Source: a virus. From it: a stretch of DNA of 31,650 nucleotides. Location of the stretch: positions 1 to 31,650 of IMG/VR virus record IMGVR_UViG_3300027736_000156. One strand, 5' to 3'. The position numbers and the translations under genes are program-made. Shown here in pieces: positions 1 to 8,056 of this stretch (its first letter is position 1; every line of letters starts with the position of its first letter). The notes beneath the pieces were generated by a model. The model was not told where the DNA came from. It saw nothing but the letters and a program-made list of their open reading frames with translations, and did not search any database.

Positions 1-462
1 TTTATCTCCCATCGTGGCAATCGTTTTGGTCCTGATGAGACCAGAGAGAATTCTCCATCATTCATTGATGAGGCGATAGCAAAAGGTTTTTCTGTTGAGA
101 TAGATTTGAGACTCGTTGGAGATGTAATCTATCTCGGCCACGATGGTCCACAATATGATATTGATTTAGATTGGCTTCAGAGTAGAAGAACTCTTCTTTG
201 GATTCATGCTAAAAATAGAGAAGCCTTTGAATATTGTTTGAAACATAACCTACACACATTCTTCCATGATAAAGATGATTACACCATGACTTCATGGGGA
301 TATGTGTGGGCTTATCCAGGTCAAATGCCAGTAGGATCATTGTCTATAGGTGTGATGCCAGAACATCATTTCTTACCTGATGAGGTTCTTAAAATGAGTT
401 TCTTAGGCATTTGTACTGATTTTCCTGAGTTGCTGAAAGACCCCACTATGGCAGAATTATAA
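1..462 (+). CDS. glycerophosphodiester phosphodiesterase-like protein (5' partial)
   Basis: The reading frame is already open at base 1, so the start lies outside the window. The visible residues begin FISHRGNRFGPDETRENS. This matches the HRG...EN motif at the active site of glycerophosphodiester phosphodiesterases, and is followed by a VEIDLR segment (metal-binding E-x-D) and GHDGP, where the family has a catalytic H-D. These are TIM-barrel enzymes that cleave glycerophosphodiesters; phage homologues may instead act on other phosphodiesters. The visible 153 residues are short for the family (about 230-300), so either much is missing upstream or this is a reduced phage version. The TAA stop lies inside a TATAAATA late-promoter box for the next gene. 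Confidence 0.7.
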   Translation, partial: FISHRGNRFGPDETRENSPSFIDEAIAKGFSVEIDLRLVGDVIYLGHDGPQYDIDLDWLQSRRTLLWIHAKNREAFEYCLKHNLHTFFHDKDDYTMTSWGYVWAYPGQMPVGSLSIGVMPEHHFLPDEVLKMSFLGICTDFPELLKDPTMAEL

Positions 463-465
463 ATA
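458..465 (+). promoter_or_regulatory. T4-type late promoter (TATAAATA)
   Basis: An exact TATAAATA box, the consensus of T4 late promoters (read by gp55 sigma with gp33/gp45), with no sigma70 -35 element. It overlaps the TAA stop of the preceding gene and lies 34 bases before the ATG at 500, leaving room for a short leader. The downstream block encodes head-core-like proteins, which fits late expression. Confidence 0.6.
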
Positions 466-499
466 ACAGTATTCTTTAACTGTTTGCTGTAGAGGCAAA

Positions 500-2959
500 A
501 TGAAATTTAGCAAATTTTTGGCAGAAGCCAAAGGTCAATCCAAGGTCATTGTCGTGTATGGTGGAGGCTTTCAGCCTTTCCATGCAGGTCATATGAGTAG
601 TTACGAACAAGCGAAAAGTGCTTTCCCAAGTGCTGATTTCTATGTCGCCTCAAGTAACGACACAAAGCAAAGACCAATCCCATTCAAAGACAAACAATTC
701 TTAGCGCAACAAGCAGGCGTTACAGATAAATTCGTTCAGGTTATTCAACCTGTAAATCCCAAAGAAATTCTAGCGCAGTACAACCCAAAGAAAGATATTC
801 TTATTTTGGTTCGTAGTGAGCGAGACCCTGTGAACTACACAAAGAAAGATGGTTCAAAGGCATACTATCAACCATACAAATCAATTAAAGAATGCAAGCC
901 TTTTGATGATAAGACTGGGCATGGATACATATTCGTCACAAAGAAAAAAGTATTCCAATTAAATGGCAAAGAAGTATACTCGGGTTCACAAGTCAGAGAG
1001 ATGTATGCCAAAGCGGATGATAAGGCAAAGAGACAAATGATAAGTCAATTATATCCACATGCAAAAAGTCCTGAAAAAGTAAAAAGTCTTTTAGACAAGT
1101 ACATTGGTGAAGTGAAAGAGTCTGTTGAGATTACAATGGACATTCTTTTTGAGAATCTTCTAGTTGAAGGTGTTCACGATTCAGGTATCTTCAAAGCAAT
1201 TTTCTTAGCAGGTGGTCCTGGTTCAGGCAAAGATTTTGTGATGAACAAAACTCTTGCTGGGAATGGTCTAACTGAAATCAATTCTGACAATGCTTTTGAA
1301 TTCTTGATGGACAAAAAGCGTCTGAATAAAAAGATGCCTGATTCAGAAAAATCACAGAGAGATGAGATTCGTGGTACTGCTAAGTCAGTTACAGAATTAA
1401 GACAGCGCCTTGCCCTCAATGGTCGCAATGGTCTAATCATCAATGGCACTGCTGATGATATCGAAAAGACAAAGCGTATCAAAAAAGAACTTGAAGACTT
1501 GGGTTATGAAACTCAAATGGTTTTCGTTGACACTGCTGATGAAGTATCTCGCCAAAGAAATATTGAAAGAGGTCAAAGAGGTGGTCGTGAAGTGCCTGAT
1601 AAAATTCGCAAAGAGAAATGGGATTCTGCACAGGCTGCAAGACCTGAATTACAAAAACTATTTGGTCAATCTAATTTCTTTCACTATGATAACTCAGAAG
1701 ACTTACGAAATGCGCCACCTGATGTTGTTCATAGAAAGACGCAAGAACTTAATGGTATCTTTAAGAATGTAAGAAAATTTACAGCCGCACCACCTAAATC
1801 AGATATTGCTAAGTCATGGATTTCAACTGAACTTGTTCGTAAAGATAAGACAGTTGAGAAAAATCTTGAAGCAAGACCTGTTCGTAAAGGTTCTGGTGCT
1901 GGTGAGCAAGCATCTAAACTTGGTCTGACTTACTATGGTTTTGGTCGTTATGGTAAAGATAGAGAAATCACACATCATTCAGTTAATGATGAATTGGTTG
2001 CTATCAATAAGAATCAACCAACACCATCACCAAACATTCCAACTCAGTCAGGTTCTTTGGGTTCATCGAAACCTGCAACCGCTAAACAATCAGCGCCAAC
2101 AAAATTAAAATCAGTTGCAGACATTACAAAGACTGAAATGACTCCAGAACTCAAAGGTCGTTTAGACAAAGCAAAAAATTCATCCACTCTCAATAAATTG
2201 AAAGCGGCAGAAAAAGGTATCAGAAAAGAAGATATCGATACAAGTTTCAGTGAATTACTTGGTGAGAGTTTTGAATTCTCAGATAACTCATCAACCAAAA
2301 TGTTGATGCTAGGTAAACAAATTGAAATTTATGGTAGCAGTGCAGAGCCATTGATGCTATCATCAATCAAAGAGAAGTTGACACAAAAAATAAAAGAGGA
2401 GAATCCCCATGTTCAAAGCAATAGCCGCCTTATTCAAGAAGAAACCAGAGCCAGAAGTAGTACAGACACCAGCAGTCGAGCCAGCACCGGTCCAAGAAGC
2501 ACCCGTGAACTTAGAGAACACTGTGGTTGCGAAGCCAACCACGCCGAAGAAAGCGCCAGCGAAGAAACAACAGTTTACGCCAAAGAAGCCAGCGGCGAAA
2601 AAAGTAATCGCAAAGCCGGCACCCTCTCGCTCAAAGAAATAAAGAAAAAACTTCATAATCATCCAATCAATATTGACGATGAGTTTGAAGGAAAAGAATT
2701 AATCACGCCACCATTGGGAACTGCTAGTAGTAAATACGATTCATTAGGTAGGGTGACAGAAGAAAAGAAAGCCTCTATAACTAAGAAAGAAAGTTTTAGA
2801 GGTAGAACTACTGCTGATGTTGAATATAATGTACATGATGAAAAAGGCAATCATATCAGAACCACAAAAACAAAAAAAGAAGCTAAGGTGTGGGCTGATA
2901 TGCATGAGTTATCAAAAGAAGACATGTATAAAAAATATCCTGAGTTGATACCAAAATGA
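500..2959 (+). CDS. nucleotidyltransferase / P-loop kinase fusion, putative head-internal protein
   Basis: 819 residues. Residues about 15-205 form a cytidylyltransferase-like domain: GGGFQPFHAGH (21-31) is the GxFxPxHxGH nucleotide-binding motif, and SGSQVRE near 160 replaces the ISSTxxR motif. Residues about 228-420 form a zeta-toxin/kinase-like domain with Walker A GGPGSGKD (238-245). The rest is low-complexity and lysine-rich. Homologues labelled cytidylyltransferase occur in T4-like marine phages; the substrate is not predictable. The N-terminus MKFSKFLAEA resembles the T4 internal-protein capsid-targeting peptide. LAE/A (8-10/11) and LVE/G between the two domains both fit the T4 prohead protease consensus (L/I)xE/(A/G/S). 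Residues 637-714 are overprinted by another gene in a different frame and have an atypical R/S/T/E-rich composition. The ATG at 500 has no strong SD. Confidence 0.75.
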   Translation: MKFSKFLAEAKGQSKVIVVYGGGFQPFHAGHMSSYEQAKSAFPSADFYVASSNDTKQRPIPFKDKQFLAQQAGVTDKFVQVIQPVNPKEILAQYNPKKDILILVRSERDPVNYTKKDGSKAYYQPYKSIKECKPFDDKTGHGYIFVTKKKVFQLNGKEVYSGSQVREMYAKADDKAKRQMISQLYPHAKSPEKVKSLLDKYIGEVKESVEITMDILFENLLVEGVHDSGIFKAIFLAGGPGSGKDFVMNKTLAGNGLTEINSDNAFEFLMDKKRLNKKMPDSEKSQRDEIRGTAKSVTELRQRLALNGRNGLIINGTADDIEKTKRIKKELEDLGYETQMVFVDTADEVSRQRNIERGQRGGREVPDKIRKEKWDSAQAARPELQKLFGQSNFFHYDNSEDLRNAPPDVVHRKTQELNGIFKNVRKFTAAPPKSDIAKSWISTELVRKDKTVEKNLEARPVRKGSGAGEQASKLGLTYYGFGRYGKDREITHHSVNDELVAINKNQPTPSPNIPTQSGSLGSSKPATAKQSAPTKLKSVADITKTEMTPELKGRLDKAKNSSTLNKLKAAEKGIRKEDIDTSFSELLGESFEFSDNSSTKMLMLGKQIEIYGSSAEPLMLSSIKEKLTQKIKEENPHVQSNSRLIQEETRARSSTDTSSRASTGPRSTRELREHCGCEANHAEESASEETTVYAKEASGEKSNRKAGTLSLKEIKKKLHNHPINIDDEFEGKELITPPLGTASSKYDSLGRVTEEKKASITKKESFRGRTTADVEYNVHDEKGNHIRTTKTKKEAKVWADMHELSKEDMYKKYPELIPK
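2409..2642 (+). CDS. nested Lys/Pro/Ala-rich basic protein (histone H1-like tail)
   Basis: 77 residues, encoded entirely inside the 500-2959 gene in a different frame (+1 relative). It has the better initiation signal of the two readings: GAGGAG at 2396-2401 with a 7-base gap to ATG. The protein starts with an amphipathic MFKAIAALFKKK, continues through an acidic/Pro-rich linker (PEPEVVQTPAVEPAPVQEAP) and ends in repeated PKKAPAKK / PKKPAAKK units and a basic SRSKK tail. That composition is typical of H1-like nucleic-acid-binding tails, whereas the enclosing frame reads as unordered R/S/T/E-rich sequence here. A role in DNA condensation or head filling is inference only. Confidence 0.65.
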   Translation: MFKAIAALFKKKPEPEVVQTPAVEPAPVQEAPVNLENTVVAKPTTPKKAPAKKQQFTPKKPAAKKVIAKPAPSRSKK

Positions 2960-3324
2960 AATCATTCAAAACATTTGTTACCGAAAGATGTTGGCCTGGA
3001 TATAAATCAGTGCCAGGTAAAAAAGCATTTTCTTCAGGTTCTTGCATGAAAGAAGATGAGATGGAAGAAGATTGGCAAGATGTCAATCGCAAAGATAAGA
3101 CTGATGGGCTTTCTCAGAAAGCAGTCAATGCATATCGCCGTGAAAATCCTGGATCAAAATTAAAAACTGCTGTGACTGAAAAAGACCCAAAAGGTAAAAG
3201 AGCAGACCGCCGTCTAGCGTTTTGTCGTAGAATGGGTGGTATGAAAAAGAGATTGACTAATCCTGAGAATGCGAGAGACCCCGATTCACCGATTAACAAA
3301 GCCCTGAGGAGATGGAATTGTTAA
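2956..3324 (+). CDS. small conserved phage protein with C-terminal Cys/Arg domain and targeting-like N-terminus
   Basis: 122 residues, overlapping the previous stop by 4 bases (ATGA). It opens with MKSFKTFVTE, which aligns without gaps to the T4 capsid-targeting peptide MKTYQEFIAE, then a short CWPGYKSVPGKKAFSSGSC segment. The C-terminal part (about residues 45-122) contains KDPKGKRADRRLAFCRRMGGMKKR and ends NKALRRWNC. I recognise it as a small domain of unknown function common in tailed phages (possibly the DUF6321 group; the name is not certain). It sits between the kinase fusion and acidic core-like proteins, so a head or internal-protein role is likely but unproven. Confidence 0.7.
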   Translation: MKSFKTFVTERCWPGYKSVPGKKAFSSGSCMKEDEMEEDWQDVNRKDKTDGLSQKAVNAYRRENPGSKLKTAVTEKDPKGKRADRRLAFCRRMGGMKKRLTNPENARDPDSPINKALRRWNC

Positions 3325-3578
3325 TCAGAACATTAGGAACTGAAGTTGTTCTATCACCAACTGCAAATACAACAGTTAACAATGCGGTTGTGGTTAGACT
3401 TGTTCATATTGGCTCACAAGAACATGTGATTACAATTCAAGACAGTACAGGTGCTAATATTGCAAATTTAACAATACTAAACAATTCAGAAATGATTATA
3501 GAAAAAGATAGAGACCACGCATTATTAGTTAATGCAGGTACAGATGTTAAAGCAGTTTCCATAGCTTATAAAAATTAA
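3312..3578 (+). CDS. hypothetical beta-rich phage protein
   Basis: 88 residues, overlapping the end of the preceding gene. Alternating hydrophobic/polar stretches (AVVVRLVHIGSQEHVITIQD, ANLTILNNSEMIIEK) suggest a small beta-sandwich, as in decoration or virion proteins; I do not recognise a family. The start is uncertain. GAGGAG at 3306-3311 touches the ATG at 3312 with no spacer, but lies 6 bases before an in-frame TTG at 3318, which may be the true start (product MLIRTLGTEV). Confidence 0.6.
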   Translation: MELLIRTLGTEVVLSPTANTTVNNAVVVRLVHIGSQEHVITIQDSTGANIANLTILNNSEMIIEKDRDHALLVNAGTDVKAVSIAYKN

Positions 3579-3593
3579 ATAGGAGAACCCCAA

Positions 3594-4676
3594 ATGCGTA
3601 TGAATGATCCAATCACAAAAAGTGTTTCTAATGCCTACACAAAAATGAAGGCTGAAGAATTGACAGCAAAACAAAAAAAGATAGACCTCAACAAGAACAA
3701 CAAAATTGATGGTGAAGATTTAGCTAAACTTCGCAAAGAAGACAATGAAGTTGAAGAGGGTTGGGATGATATGATGAAGGCTGTTAAAGCTAAGTCTGGT
3801 CCACAACCAAGTGGTGGTAGCGGTGTAAAAAAAGGTACTCGCTATGGTGGCAGTAATCAAAAAGATGAGCCAGAAGTTAAAGAAAAACCAACAGCAAAAA
3901 CAAAGAAAAAGCCTTTCTCTGAAATGCTTGAGACATATAAGTCTGCTGGTCTAAAATCATTGTTCGAATCTCTTGAAGAGAAAGCACTTGCTGAAGAAGT
4001 TGAATCTATTGAAGAAGAAGATACTGGTTATATGGATCGTTATGCAGTTAAGAATGGTAAAGCTGTTAAAGATAATCCAAAACAACGCAATTATGATGAT
4101 GATGAGCCCCATCATGTTTATGCTGATAGTCCAGAACATGCTGTTCGTAAATATGCTAAGATGAAAAAACCTGGAATGAAGAAAGAGGAAGTTGAAGAAC
4201 TTGATGAATTGTCAAAAGATACTTTAAACAGCTATGTTAAAAAATCTTTTAGTGATAAAGAAAAAGATAATCTGAATACACCAGAAAGACAAAAGGGTTT
4301 AAGAAAAGCCACATCTCGTTTGTATAAAGAAGATGAAGAACATATTGAAGAATTATCAACACCAACTCTTGCATCTTATGTTAAAAAAGTTGGACATGAA
4401 GGTGCTTGGACTAAGAAAAGAACTGCTGGTGTTAATAGTGCTTTGAATAAAGTAAAACAAAATTCAATGAAAAGTGAAGAAATGGATATTGATGCTATCA
4501 ATGGTGTGAAAATGTCTACTATTGGTGAAGAAGAAATGACTGATGCTGAAATGAAAAAGCGTGAAGACATTGTAAAGGGTATGAAAAAAGGCATGGCAGG
4601 TTTCAAAGAGCGTTATGGTGACCGTGCTAAATCAGTAATGTATGCGACAGCAACCAAGCAAGCAATGAAAGATTGA
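3594..4676 (+). CDS. acidic EF-hand and ELS-repeat protein, head scaffold/core candidate
   Basis: 360 residues, highly charged, start set by AGGAGAA 6-8 bases before the ATG. Residues about 31-45 read DLNKNNKIDGEDL, an EF-hand/dockerin-type calcium loop (D-x-N-x-N-x-x-I-D-x-x-D). The middle contains Gly/Ser linkers and acidic coiled-coil stretches. Two copies of a short repeat follow: EELDELSKDTLNSYVKK and EELSTPTLASYVKK. A related version (IDELSNDLLGRYKTG) is in the next protein. Such proteins are usual near the head genes of T4-like phages, where charged scaffold or core proteins fill the prohead. No enzymatic motif is visible. Scaffold or core is my best inference. Confidence 0.65.
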   Translation: MRMNDPITKSVSNAYTKMKAEELTAKQKKIDLNKNNKIDGEDLAKLRKEDNEVEEGWDDMMKAVKAKSGPQPSGGSGVKKGTRYGGSNQKDEPEVKEKPTAKTKKKPFSEMLETYKSAGLKSLFESLEEKALAEEVESIEEEDTGYMDRYAVKNGKAVKDNPKQRNYDDDEPHHVYADSPEHAVRKYAKMKKPGMKKEEVEELDELSKDTLNSYVKKSFSDKEKDNLNTPERQKGLRKATSRLYKEDEEHIEELSTPTLASYVKKVGHEGAWTKKRTAGVNSALNKVKQNSMKSEEMDIDAINGVKMSTIGEEEMTDAEMKKREDIVKGMKKGMAGFKERYGDRAKSVMYATATKQAMKD

Positions 4677-4677
4677 A

Positions 4678-6390
4678 ATGAAATCTTTTTCGACTTTTCA
4701 AGAAGATTTGCGTAACTGGTTCAATCCCAACCATCCTGATGGTGGTTGGAAAAGAGTTAACACCAAAGGTGAAGTTGTTGGTGATTGTGCGAGAGAGCCT
4801 GGAGAAGCAAAACCGAAATGTATGTCGAATGCACAAAGAGCATCTTTATCTAAAAAAGAAAAAGCCTCTGCTGTGAGAAGAAAAAGAAAAGCGGATCCGA
4901 ATCCAGAGAGACAAGGTGAACCGATTAATGTTACAAGTAAGGTAAATGAAAACATGGAACAACTAGACGAAAAAAATAAGCCTACAAATCCCGATTTGTG
5001 GGCAAGGGCTATCGCTCAAGCAAAATCTAAGTTTGATGTTTATCCATCTGCATATGCAAATGGGTGGGCATCGAAGTGGTATAAAGAGCATGGTGGAGAA
5101 TGGAAAACAGTTTCTGAATCTAAAAAAATATCATCATTCATTTCATCAATAAAGTATGCAAAGTTGGATCCTAAACATGATAAAGGTCCTAAAGGTTCTA
5201 CTGATGATGAAGAACATGGTGCCGTTGGTGAAAAAGAATGGCAACAACAACTTGACCATGCTAAGAAAAGAGCCATGATGACTACTGAGGCTAAAGAAAA
5301 GACTGAGTATGATTACGAAGGTGACATGGCTCGTGGTCAATTACAAAGCATTATCAGCAATGCACAGAGAGTGCATGACATGCTAGAAGATAATGACAAT
5401 CTTCCTGAATGGGTACAATCAAAGATTACACTTGCTGAAGACTACATTTCAACAGTTGCTAATTATATGATGAGTGAAGTTGATGAAGCTGTTGTAATTA
5501 AAACCAATAAACCAATTGGTGTTCGTGTTGCTGACATTGGTGCTGGTGGCAAAGAATACAATGTAAAAACTGATAAGGCTTATGATAATGCTCAAGCTAA
5601 AAAGAAACTACCACAAGGCGCAGACTTTGCCGCTCAAAGACGCAAGGAAAGATTAGCATCAAATGGTCGTATGGATGAAGAATCTATTGATGAATTGTCT
5701 AATGACTTACTTGGTCGTTACAAGACTGGTGCAAGCAAACAAGCATCTGAATTAGATAAAGCAGGCAATATTAAAAAAGCAGATAGTCGTTTCTCTGGTA
5801 TTGTAAAAGCAACAAAAAAACAATTTGACAATGACTTGAAGAAAGAGGCAAGTAGTCCTGCTCAACAAGCGGCTATTGCAATTGCTATGAAGAAAGCAGG
5901 TAAGAAACCTATGAATGAAACTCTTGAAGAAGGACGCCCATCACAAAGACATCCTTTAGAAGGACATGACTATCATAAGAAAACGAATGCAGAATTAGAA
6001 TACATTGCAAAAGATGCACACAAGGCTGCCGATGCAATGAAGTCACACAACACAGATGCAGAGAATAAGTATCGTGACCAAGCAAATGATTCTGCAACTG
6101 TTCGTTACTTCCGTCAGAAGAATGGTATGCCTGATTGGTACAAAAAGAAATATGGCCATGTCAAAGAATCTGTAGAAGTTCTTGATGGCGAAGAGATGCA
6201 AGCATCTGAGATAATTGATAACATTCAAGAATCTCGCAAGAAGGCTATTGTTCGTGAAGCATTGAAAGATGCAAAAGACCGTATGGAAAAAAAAGGTAAA
6301 AAAGAAGAGAAAAAAGATGCCGTGGGTGGTAAAGGTGACAAATTCGAAGCCGAACCTCAAATGACTTCACTAGTTAATGATAAACAATGA
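4678..6390 (+). CDS. large charged head-core-like protein with targeting-like N-terminus
   Basis: 570 residues, one base after the previous stop. N-terminus MKSFSTFQED fits the T4 capsid-targeting pattern. Residues about 14-85 (WFNPNHPDGGWKRVNTKGE...CAREPGE..PKCMS..KRKADPNPERQGEPINV) are a conserved module I know from many tailed phages without a function. Residues about 102-145 carry a second common module, YPSAYANGWASKWYKEHGG. An ELS-repeat (IDELSNDLLGRY) links it to the preceding protein. The rest is helical, alternating Lys and Glu, and ends in a K/E-rich tail. No catalytic motif is seen; a prohead core or internal protein is inferred from composition, position and N-terminus. Confidence 0.65.
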   Translation: MKSFSTFQEDLRNWFNPNHPDGGWKRVNTKGEVVGDCAREPGEAKPKCMSNAQRASLSKKEKASAVRRKRKADPNPERQGEPINVTSKVNENMEQLDEKNKPTNPDLWARAIAQAKSKFDVYPSAYANGWASKWYKEHGGEWKTVSESKKISSFISSIKYAKLDPKHDKGPKGSTDDEEHGAVGEKEWQQQLDHAKKRAMMTTEAKEKTEYDYEGDMARGQLQSIISNAQRVHDMLEDNDNLPEWVQSKITLAEDYISTVANYMMSEVDEAVVIKTNKPIGVRVADIGAGGKEYNVKTDKAYDNAQAKKKLPQGADFAAQRRKERLASNGRMDEESIDELSNDLLGRYKTGASKQASELDKAGNIKKADSRFSGIVKATKKQFDNDLKKEASSPAQQAAIAIAMKKAGKKPMNETLEEGRPSQRHPLEGHDYHKKTNAELEYIAKDAHKAADAMKSHNTDAENKYRDQANDSATVRYFRQKNGMPDWYKKKYGHVKESVEVLDGEEMQASEIIDNIQESRKKAIVREALKDAKDRMEKKGKKEEKKDAVGGKGDKFEAEPQMTSLVNDKQ

Positions 6391-6893
6391 AAAACAAAGA
6401 AGATATAGGTATCATATATTGTGACATGGATGGTGTCTTAGTTGACTTCTTGGCAGGCGCTGAGAAAGTCCTAGGGCATCATTTCGATGCACCATACAAT
6501 GATAAAAAAGATAAGATTGCTCGTAAGGCAAAAATAGCGAGCCATGATAATTTCTGGGCTGACTTACCACCAATGAAAGATTTTAAAACATTGTGGAAAG
6601 TTATAGATAAATATGATGCACACATTCTAACTGCATATGCTGAATGGGATCCATCATCGATTGAAGGTAAAAAGTTGTGGGTAAAGAAATACTTGAATCT
6701 TCCGATGGATCGTTTTCATGCAGTTAAAAGAGAAGAAAAACAAGATTACACTAAAGATGGTGACAAGAAGAATATTTTGATTGATGATTATATCAAGAAC
6801 ATCAAAGAATTTGACAGTGCTGATGGTATCGGCATTCACCATGTTAGCGCAAGGGTTTCATTATTAAAATTAAGAGAACTAGGTTTTCACTAA
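6387..6893 (+). CDS. HAD-family 5'(3')-deoxyribonucleotidase-like phosphatase
   Basis: 168 residues, start overlaps the previous stop by ATGA. Residues 13-21 are DMDGVLVDF, the HAD motif I with nucleophile D13 and acid/base D15. ILTAYAEWD supplies the Thr of motif II and NILIDDY the acidic pair of motif III. The small cap between motifs I and II and the length match 5'-nucleotidases of the NT5C/yorS type found in phages, which dephosphorylate nucleoside monophosphates and tune nucleotide pools. It is the only clear metabolic enzyme inside the structural block. Confidence 0.85.
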   Translation: MKNKEDIGIIYCDMDGVLVDFLAGAEKVLGHHFDAPYNDKKDKIARKAKIASHDNFWADLPPMKDFKTLWKVIDKYDAHILTAYAEWDPSSIEGKKLWVKKYLNLPMDRFHAVKREEKQDYTKDGDKKNILIDDYIKNIKEFDSADGIGIHHVSARVSLLKLRELGFH

Positions 6894-6903
6894 GGAGAAA
6901 AAA

Positions 6904-7257
6904 ATGGCTTTATGGTCAAATACAGACGCAAACACAAGCGCACCAAAATGGGGTGGAGCAGGTGGTTTAGGCGTTTCCGCAAACGGAAGAACATTGTATG
7001 CTAATACTCAAACAAGCGCATTCGTAACTGGTGCTAATGTTGGAATATTTGGTGTCGATACAAATGAGGTAGCAAATACATCAGCCGCAAGTAAAGCGAG
7101 TAAACCTGCTCACGCTGGTTGGGTTTTGCGTAAAGCTGGTACTGGCAATCGTGTTGGTCGTGTCCAAACTGAAGTTTTGGTAGCGATGGGTTCGATGACT
7201 GGTGACGGTTCCGCATCTGCTAACGATGATGTAATCTTCCAAGATACAGCAGGCTAA
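6904..7257 (+). CDS. Gly/Ala/Asn-rich virion protein candidate
   Basis: 117 residues behind a strong SD (AAGGAG, 7-base gap). The sequence begins MALWSNTDANTSAPKWGGAG and is poor in charged residues, rich in Gly, Ala, Ser, Thr and Asn, with short beta-prone stretches. Small proteins with this MALW-(S/G)-N opening recur in T4-like marine phages, where they are annotated as hypothetical or structural. The strong SD suggests high expression, so a decoration or tail-associated subunit is plausible. I cannot assign a specific role. Confidence 0.65.
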   Translation: MALWSNTDANTSAPKWGGAGGLGVSANGRTLYANTQTSAFVTGANVGIFGVDTNEVANTSAASKASKPAHAGWVLRKAGTGNRVGRVQTEVLVAMGSMTGDGSASANDDVIFQDTAG

Positions 7258-7649
7258 TGAAAAAGTTTGCTGACTATTTGACTGAAGAGTTGAATGACGC
7301 AAGTCTTCAAGTCTCAGTCGATGTAAACGATCCTATGGTTCGTGCAGATATTAACCAAGGCCTTATGGACTTGGATAAACAATTTTTATCTGCCGAAGCT
7401 GGACTTGAAATGCTTCGAAGCATTCTATCACGATATGGTGCAGACTTCTCTTTTTCAATAGAAGCTGAATCACCGGATGATGATTATGAATGTGAAGAAG
7501 TAATTTCAATCGAAGGAACGGATTACTTTTTGTATATTAACTATGGCCTCACTGATGACGGTTATTATGAATTCTATTCTGAAATTATTGATGAAAATGA
7601 ATTGGAAGAAATCATGTCAATTAGTGGGGAGGACTACGAAGAAGAATAA
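7257..7649 (+). CDS. acidic conserved phage protein with targeting-like N-terminus
   Basis: 130 residues, TAATG overlap with the previous stop. Begins MKKFADYLTEE, the fourth protein in this block with the M-K-x-F-x-x-F/Y-x-x-E pattern. The remainder is strongly acidic (PDDDYECEE, ISGEDYEEE at the end) with a predicted alpha/beta pattern. No family recognised with certainty; T4-like marine phages carry similar acidic proteins. Its N-terminus and place at the end of the block suggest a head-internal protein. Confidence 0.6.
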   Translation: MKKFADYLTEELNDASLQVSVDVNDPMVRADINQGLMDLDKQFLSAEAGLEMLRSILSRYGADFSFSIEAESPDDDYECEEVISIEGTDYFLYINYGLTDDGYYEFYSEIIDENELEEIMSISGEDYEEE

Positions 7650-8044
7650 TGTCTTTTGAAAATCTGAATAAAGATAATTTTATATTATATGCGGCTAAGG
7701 CATACGATAAACCAAATGTAATACAAAGTGAATTTCAGGAGGACATGAAGCGATTCAATTATTTGAAACGACTTTTTCGTAGATATAGTAAATATAGAGA
7801 GATGCGTGAGAGACTTGTTCTCAACCATCTTGTCGTGCTATACAATGTTTTTGGTGTTGAGCCTACCACTCGAATGTTGTTTCACGAAATTCGAAAAGAA
7901 GATTGGCCAGTGCTAAAAACATTTTTAGTTTTTTTAAGTTATATGCCAGAGAGAGTGAAGGGTATTGATAATGATGATATAATTTCATCAGACATTCAGT
8001 TAGATTCGCCGACTGTGGACTTATTGAGAAGAATAGTAAAATGA
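7649..8044 (+). CDS. conserved T4-like phage protein (basic, helical)
   Basis: 131 residues, TAATG overlap. The N-terminal MSFENLNKDNFILYAAKAYDKP, the FxEDMKRFNYLKRLFRRY helix and ERLVLNHLVVLYNVFGVEP are features of a small conserved protein found widely in T4-like phages (I recall a DUF7207 label, not certain). Function unknown. It is the last of the overlapped block that begins at 6387; the next gene has its own SD. Confidence 0.7.
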   Translation: MSFENLNKDNFILYAAKAYDKPNVIQSEFQEDMKRFNYLKRLFRRYSKYREMRERLVLNHLVVLYNVFGVEPTTRMLFHEIRKEDWPVLKTFLVFLSYMPERVKGIDNDDIISSDIQLDSPTVDLLRRIVK

Positions 8045-8056
8045 CCGAAAGAGGTA

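Noticed and set aside
2363-2662. Minus-strand 99-codon frame opposite the nested gene
   Set aside because: Low-complexity mirror of the Lys/Pro-rich codons, no SD; the plus-strand nested frame explains it.
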